From: Flavimarina sp. Hel_I_48
GTDB taxonomy: Bacteria > Bacteroidota > Bacteroidia > Flavobacteriales > Flavobacteriaceae
Direction of reading: 5' to 3'
Assembly: GCF_000733945.1 (NCBI RefSeq)
Contig: NZ_JPOL01000002.1
Location: 72,001 to 136,000 of the forward strand
Length of the DNA stretch: 64,000 bases
The translations under genes were made by a program, and so were the position numbers. Below the pieces are notes generated by a model, which was given only the letters and a program-made list of their open reading frames with translations, made no database searches and was not told where the DNA came from. The first letter of the stretch is position 1. Each line of letters opens with the position of its first letter. Below are positions 61,779 through 64,000 of this stretch, in pieces.

Positions 61779-64000
61779 ATGTTGATTGTTAACTCAAATG
61801 CTTTACGCTTTCTGGCTTTAGCGCTCTTAATTTTTACGGGATGTGAAAAAAATAGTGTTCCCGTCAAATTCGAATTACTGCCTGCTTCAAAAACCGGCAT
61901 TAATTTTAATAATGCGATAGAAGAAACATTTGAATTTAACCCTATTAACTTTGTCTATATATACAATGGGTCTGGTGTGGGAACTGGAGACATAAATAAT
62001 GATGGACTGCCAGATCTTTTCTTTGGTGGCAACCAGGTCCCTTCTAAATTATATCTCAATAAAGGCAACCTGGAATTTGAAGATATAACTATACCTGCCG
62101 GTATATCAAAAGAAGGTTGGGTAACCGGTGTCAGTTTTGTAGACATAAACTGTGATAACTTTATGGATATATATGTCTGTATTGCGAATAGGGAAAGTGG
62201 CAAGTCTGAAAATCAACTTTATATAAATCAAGGCAATAATACATTTAAGGAAAAGGCAAATGCTTATGGTCTTAATGATAATGGATACAGTACGCAAGCC
62301 GTATTCTTTGACTATGACAAAGATGGAGATCTTGATATGTACTTATTAACTAATGGTATTGATTCTTTCAATCATAATAATATCCGCCCTATCAAACAGG
62401 ACGCGAGTGGCAAAACCACAGACAGGCTTTACAGGAATAATGGTGATAATACCTTTACCAATGTTTCTGGTGAAGCTGGTATAACCATCGAAGGTTATGG
62501 CCTGGGTGTGGGCATATTAGATGTAAATAATGATGGATGGCCAGATGTTTATTGCTCAAATGATTTTATAACAAATGATTTATTATGGATAAACAACGGT
62601 GATGGTACCTTTACAAACGGTATTCTCGATTATATAAAACAAACCTCTTCAAACGGTATGGGTCTGGATATCGCAGATTATAACAATGATGGTCTTGAAG
62701 ATATTGTACAGATGGATATGCTTCCCGAAGAAAACCTGCACAATAAAACCATGACGCAGGCTATGAACTATAACAATCAAGCGATGCGCTATCGTATGGG
62801 GTATATGCCACAATACGTACGTAACACCTTGCAGTTAAGAAACAGGGATTCCTCATTTTCTGAAGTAGGACGATTAGCAGGCATCCATAAAACAGACTGG
62901 AGCTGGGCACCACTACTAGTAGACCTTGACAATGATGGTCTTAAGGATCTTTTCTTGACCAATGGGTATGGGAAGGATATTACAGATCTGGATTTTACGA
63001 ACTACGCTGATGGTTATAAAAATCCTTTTGGTGGGGATTCTATTCGGAAAAGGAGGATTTACAATGACATTCAGGAATTAAAAACAATAAATATTGCCAA
63101 TTACTTCTTTAAAAATAAAGGTGAAGGATCCTTTGAAAATGTTACCGAAAAATGGAGCGATGCACCCCTAAGCATTTCAAATGGTGCCCTATATGCTGAT
63201 CTTGATCTGGATGGGGATCTGGACCTGGTGTCTAACAACATCAACGAAGGCGCATTTATCTATAAGAATAAAACCGTTGAAAATAATTCCCGGAACGCCC
63301 ATTTCCTGAGTGTAGACCTAGAAGGTCCTTCCCATAATCCAAAAGGGATAGGAGCTCAAATCTCCCTTTATTATGGGGATACGATTCAAAAAGCAAATCA
63401 ATATCCTGTGCGCGGGTATTTATCCTCGGTAGATTATAAACTTCACTTTGGCCTTGGAAACAGAAAAAATATGGACAGTATTCGTATTGATTGGCCAGAT
63501 GGCAAATCGGAAAAATTGTACGGCATAGTAAGTAACCAGCAACTTATTCTCAACTACAAAGACGCCGAAACTTTTACAAATAAGAAACCTGAACGAAAAA
63601 ATACACTTTTAAAAAATGTAGAAAATAAGTTATCTACTATTAAACACACAGAAAACAATTTTGTTGATTTTCAGGAGAATCCTTTGCTTCTTAGAATGCT
63701 GTCACGCGAAGGACCGGGTATTGCTGTGGGCGATATAGATCAGGATGGTCTGGAAGATCTTTTGTTTACAACTGCTTTGAATGACACCTCTTATGTATGG
63801 ATGCAGCAAAAAAATGGTGAATTTGAAAAAGGTCAAAGCCTGCCTCAATCTTGGAATTTTGAACAACTGGGAAGCATCATGGCAGATTTCAACAACGATG
63901 GGCGCATTGATATTTATGTCGCGAGCGGAGGGAGCGAATTTCCTGACAAATCTGAAAATTATAGCGACCAATTGTATTATCAAAATCCAGATGGTAGCTT
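61779..64000 (+). CDS. FG-GAP/VCBS-repeat UnbV-type lipoprotein (cut by window edge)
   Basis: The frame from the ATG at 61779 is open to the window end (740 residues). It begins with a lipoprotein signal (MLIVNSNALRFLALALLIFT then GC, so Cys22 is lipidated). Many FG-GAP/VCBS units with calcium-loop patterns follow (GDINNDGLPDLFFGG, FFDYDKDGDLDMYLL, VDLDNDGLKDLFLTN, ADLDLDGDLDLVSNN). The ASPIC/UnbV domain is at about 500-590 (NPKGIGAQISLYYGD, LHFGLGNRKNMDSIRIDWPDG). A second series of FG-GAP units starts near 645 (VGDIDQDGLEDLLF). Family members are around 1100 residues, so about a third is missing. In Bacteroidota they often accompany SusC/SusD genes. The role is unproven; surface glycan binding is likely. 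Confidence 0.93.
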   Translation, partial: MLIVNSNALRFLALALLIFTGCEKNSVPVKFELLPASKTGINFNNAIEETFEFNPINFVYIYNGSGVGTGDINNDGLPDLFFGGNQVPSKLYLNKGNLEFEDITIPAGISKEGWVTGVSFVDINCDNFMDIYVCIANRESGKSENQLYINQGNNTFKEKANAYGLNDNGYSTQAVFFDYDKDGDLDMYLLTNGIDSFNHNNIRPIKQDASGKTTDRLYRNNGDNTFTNVSGEAGITIEGYGLGVGILDVNNDGWPDVYCSNDFITNDLLWINNGDGTFTNGILDYIKQTSSNGMGLDIADYNNDGLEDIVQMDMLPEENLHNKTMTQAMNYNNQAMRYRMGYMPQYVRNTLQLRNRDSSFSEVGRLAGIHKTDWSWAPLLVDLDNDGLKDLFLTNGYGKDITDLDFTNYADGYKNPFGGDSIRKRRIYNDIQELKTINIANYFFKNKGEGSFENVTEKWSDAPLSISNGALYADLDLDGDLDLVSNNINEGAFIYKNKTVENNSRNAHFLSVDLEGPSHNPKGIGAQISLYYGDTIQKANQYPVRGYLSSVDYKLHFGLGNRKNMDSIRIDWPDGKSEKLYGIVSNQQLILNYKDAETFTNKKPERKNTLLKNVENKLSTIKHTENNFVDFQENPLLLRMLSREGPGIAVGDIDQDGLEDLLFTTALNDTSYVWMQQKNGEFEKGQSLPQSWNFEQLGSIMADFNNDGRIDIYVASGGSEFPDKSENYSDQLYYQNPDGS

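Overview
This is chromosomal DNA from a Bacteroidota bacterium, most likely a marine member of the family Flavobacteriaceae (inference). The reasons are an AT-rich base composition, weak purine-poor start regions, TAnnTTTG-type -7 promoter boxes, a type IX secretion C-terminal sorting domain, an FG-GAP/UnbV lipoprotein, and a long run of the large MacB/FtsX permeases typical of this phylum. I cannot name the species.

Region 1 (1-25.0 kb) is a MacB/FtsX export locus. A divergent NtrC-type response regulator (cut by the left edge) faces an HlyD/MacA-like adaptor, a LolD/MacB-type ATPase, eight tandem ~800-residue permease genes (the second broken by an in-frame TAA), an intercalated DUF2807 protein and a second ATPase. 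Three intergenic spacers carry a ~180-bp repeat with an 81-nt core identical in all three. Four genes have sigma-54-like boxes (TGGCAT-N5-TCTCT type) upstream, which fits the NtrC-type regulator.

Region 2 (25.0-29.8 kb) is an accessory zone: a beta-helix lipoprotein, tRNA-Leu(GAG) with a perfect terminator hairpin, and an AT-rich pair encoding a BNR-repeat protein and a SAM methyltransferase.

Region 3 (29.8-36.3 kb) is a tightly coupled seven-gene signalling operon: CheY-like regulator, H-NOX, four-PAS histidine kinase, FIST-domain sensor, a second related kinase, an HPt protein and a LytTR response regulator. I read it as a candidate dual-input nitric-oxide phosphorelay converging on one transcription factor.

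Region 4 (36.8-51.4 kb) looks like a polysaccharide synthesis and export locus under two-component control. It holds a membrane sensor kinase with a CheY-like partner, a TPR/beta-barrel outer-membrane protein, a Wzx-type flippase, a GT4 glycosyltransferase, a three-gene operon (large PTPS-related membrane protein, Big1-like periplasmic protein, membrane-anchored clan GH-A glycosidase) and a receiver-GT2 fusion. The combination does not match a system I can name and is one of two best candidates for something undescribed.

Region 5 (51.5-64 kb) is mixed: a 51-residue hydrophilic protein, an M15 peptidase, gpmI with a thioredoxin-like lipoprotein, a DUF892 ferritin-like protein, a 1359-residue secreted nuclease with a T9SS tail, xylA, and an UnbV-type lipoprotein cut by the right edge. 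Several intrinsic terminators are well defined here.
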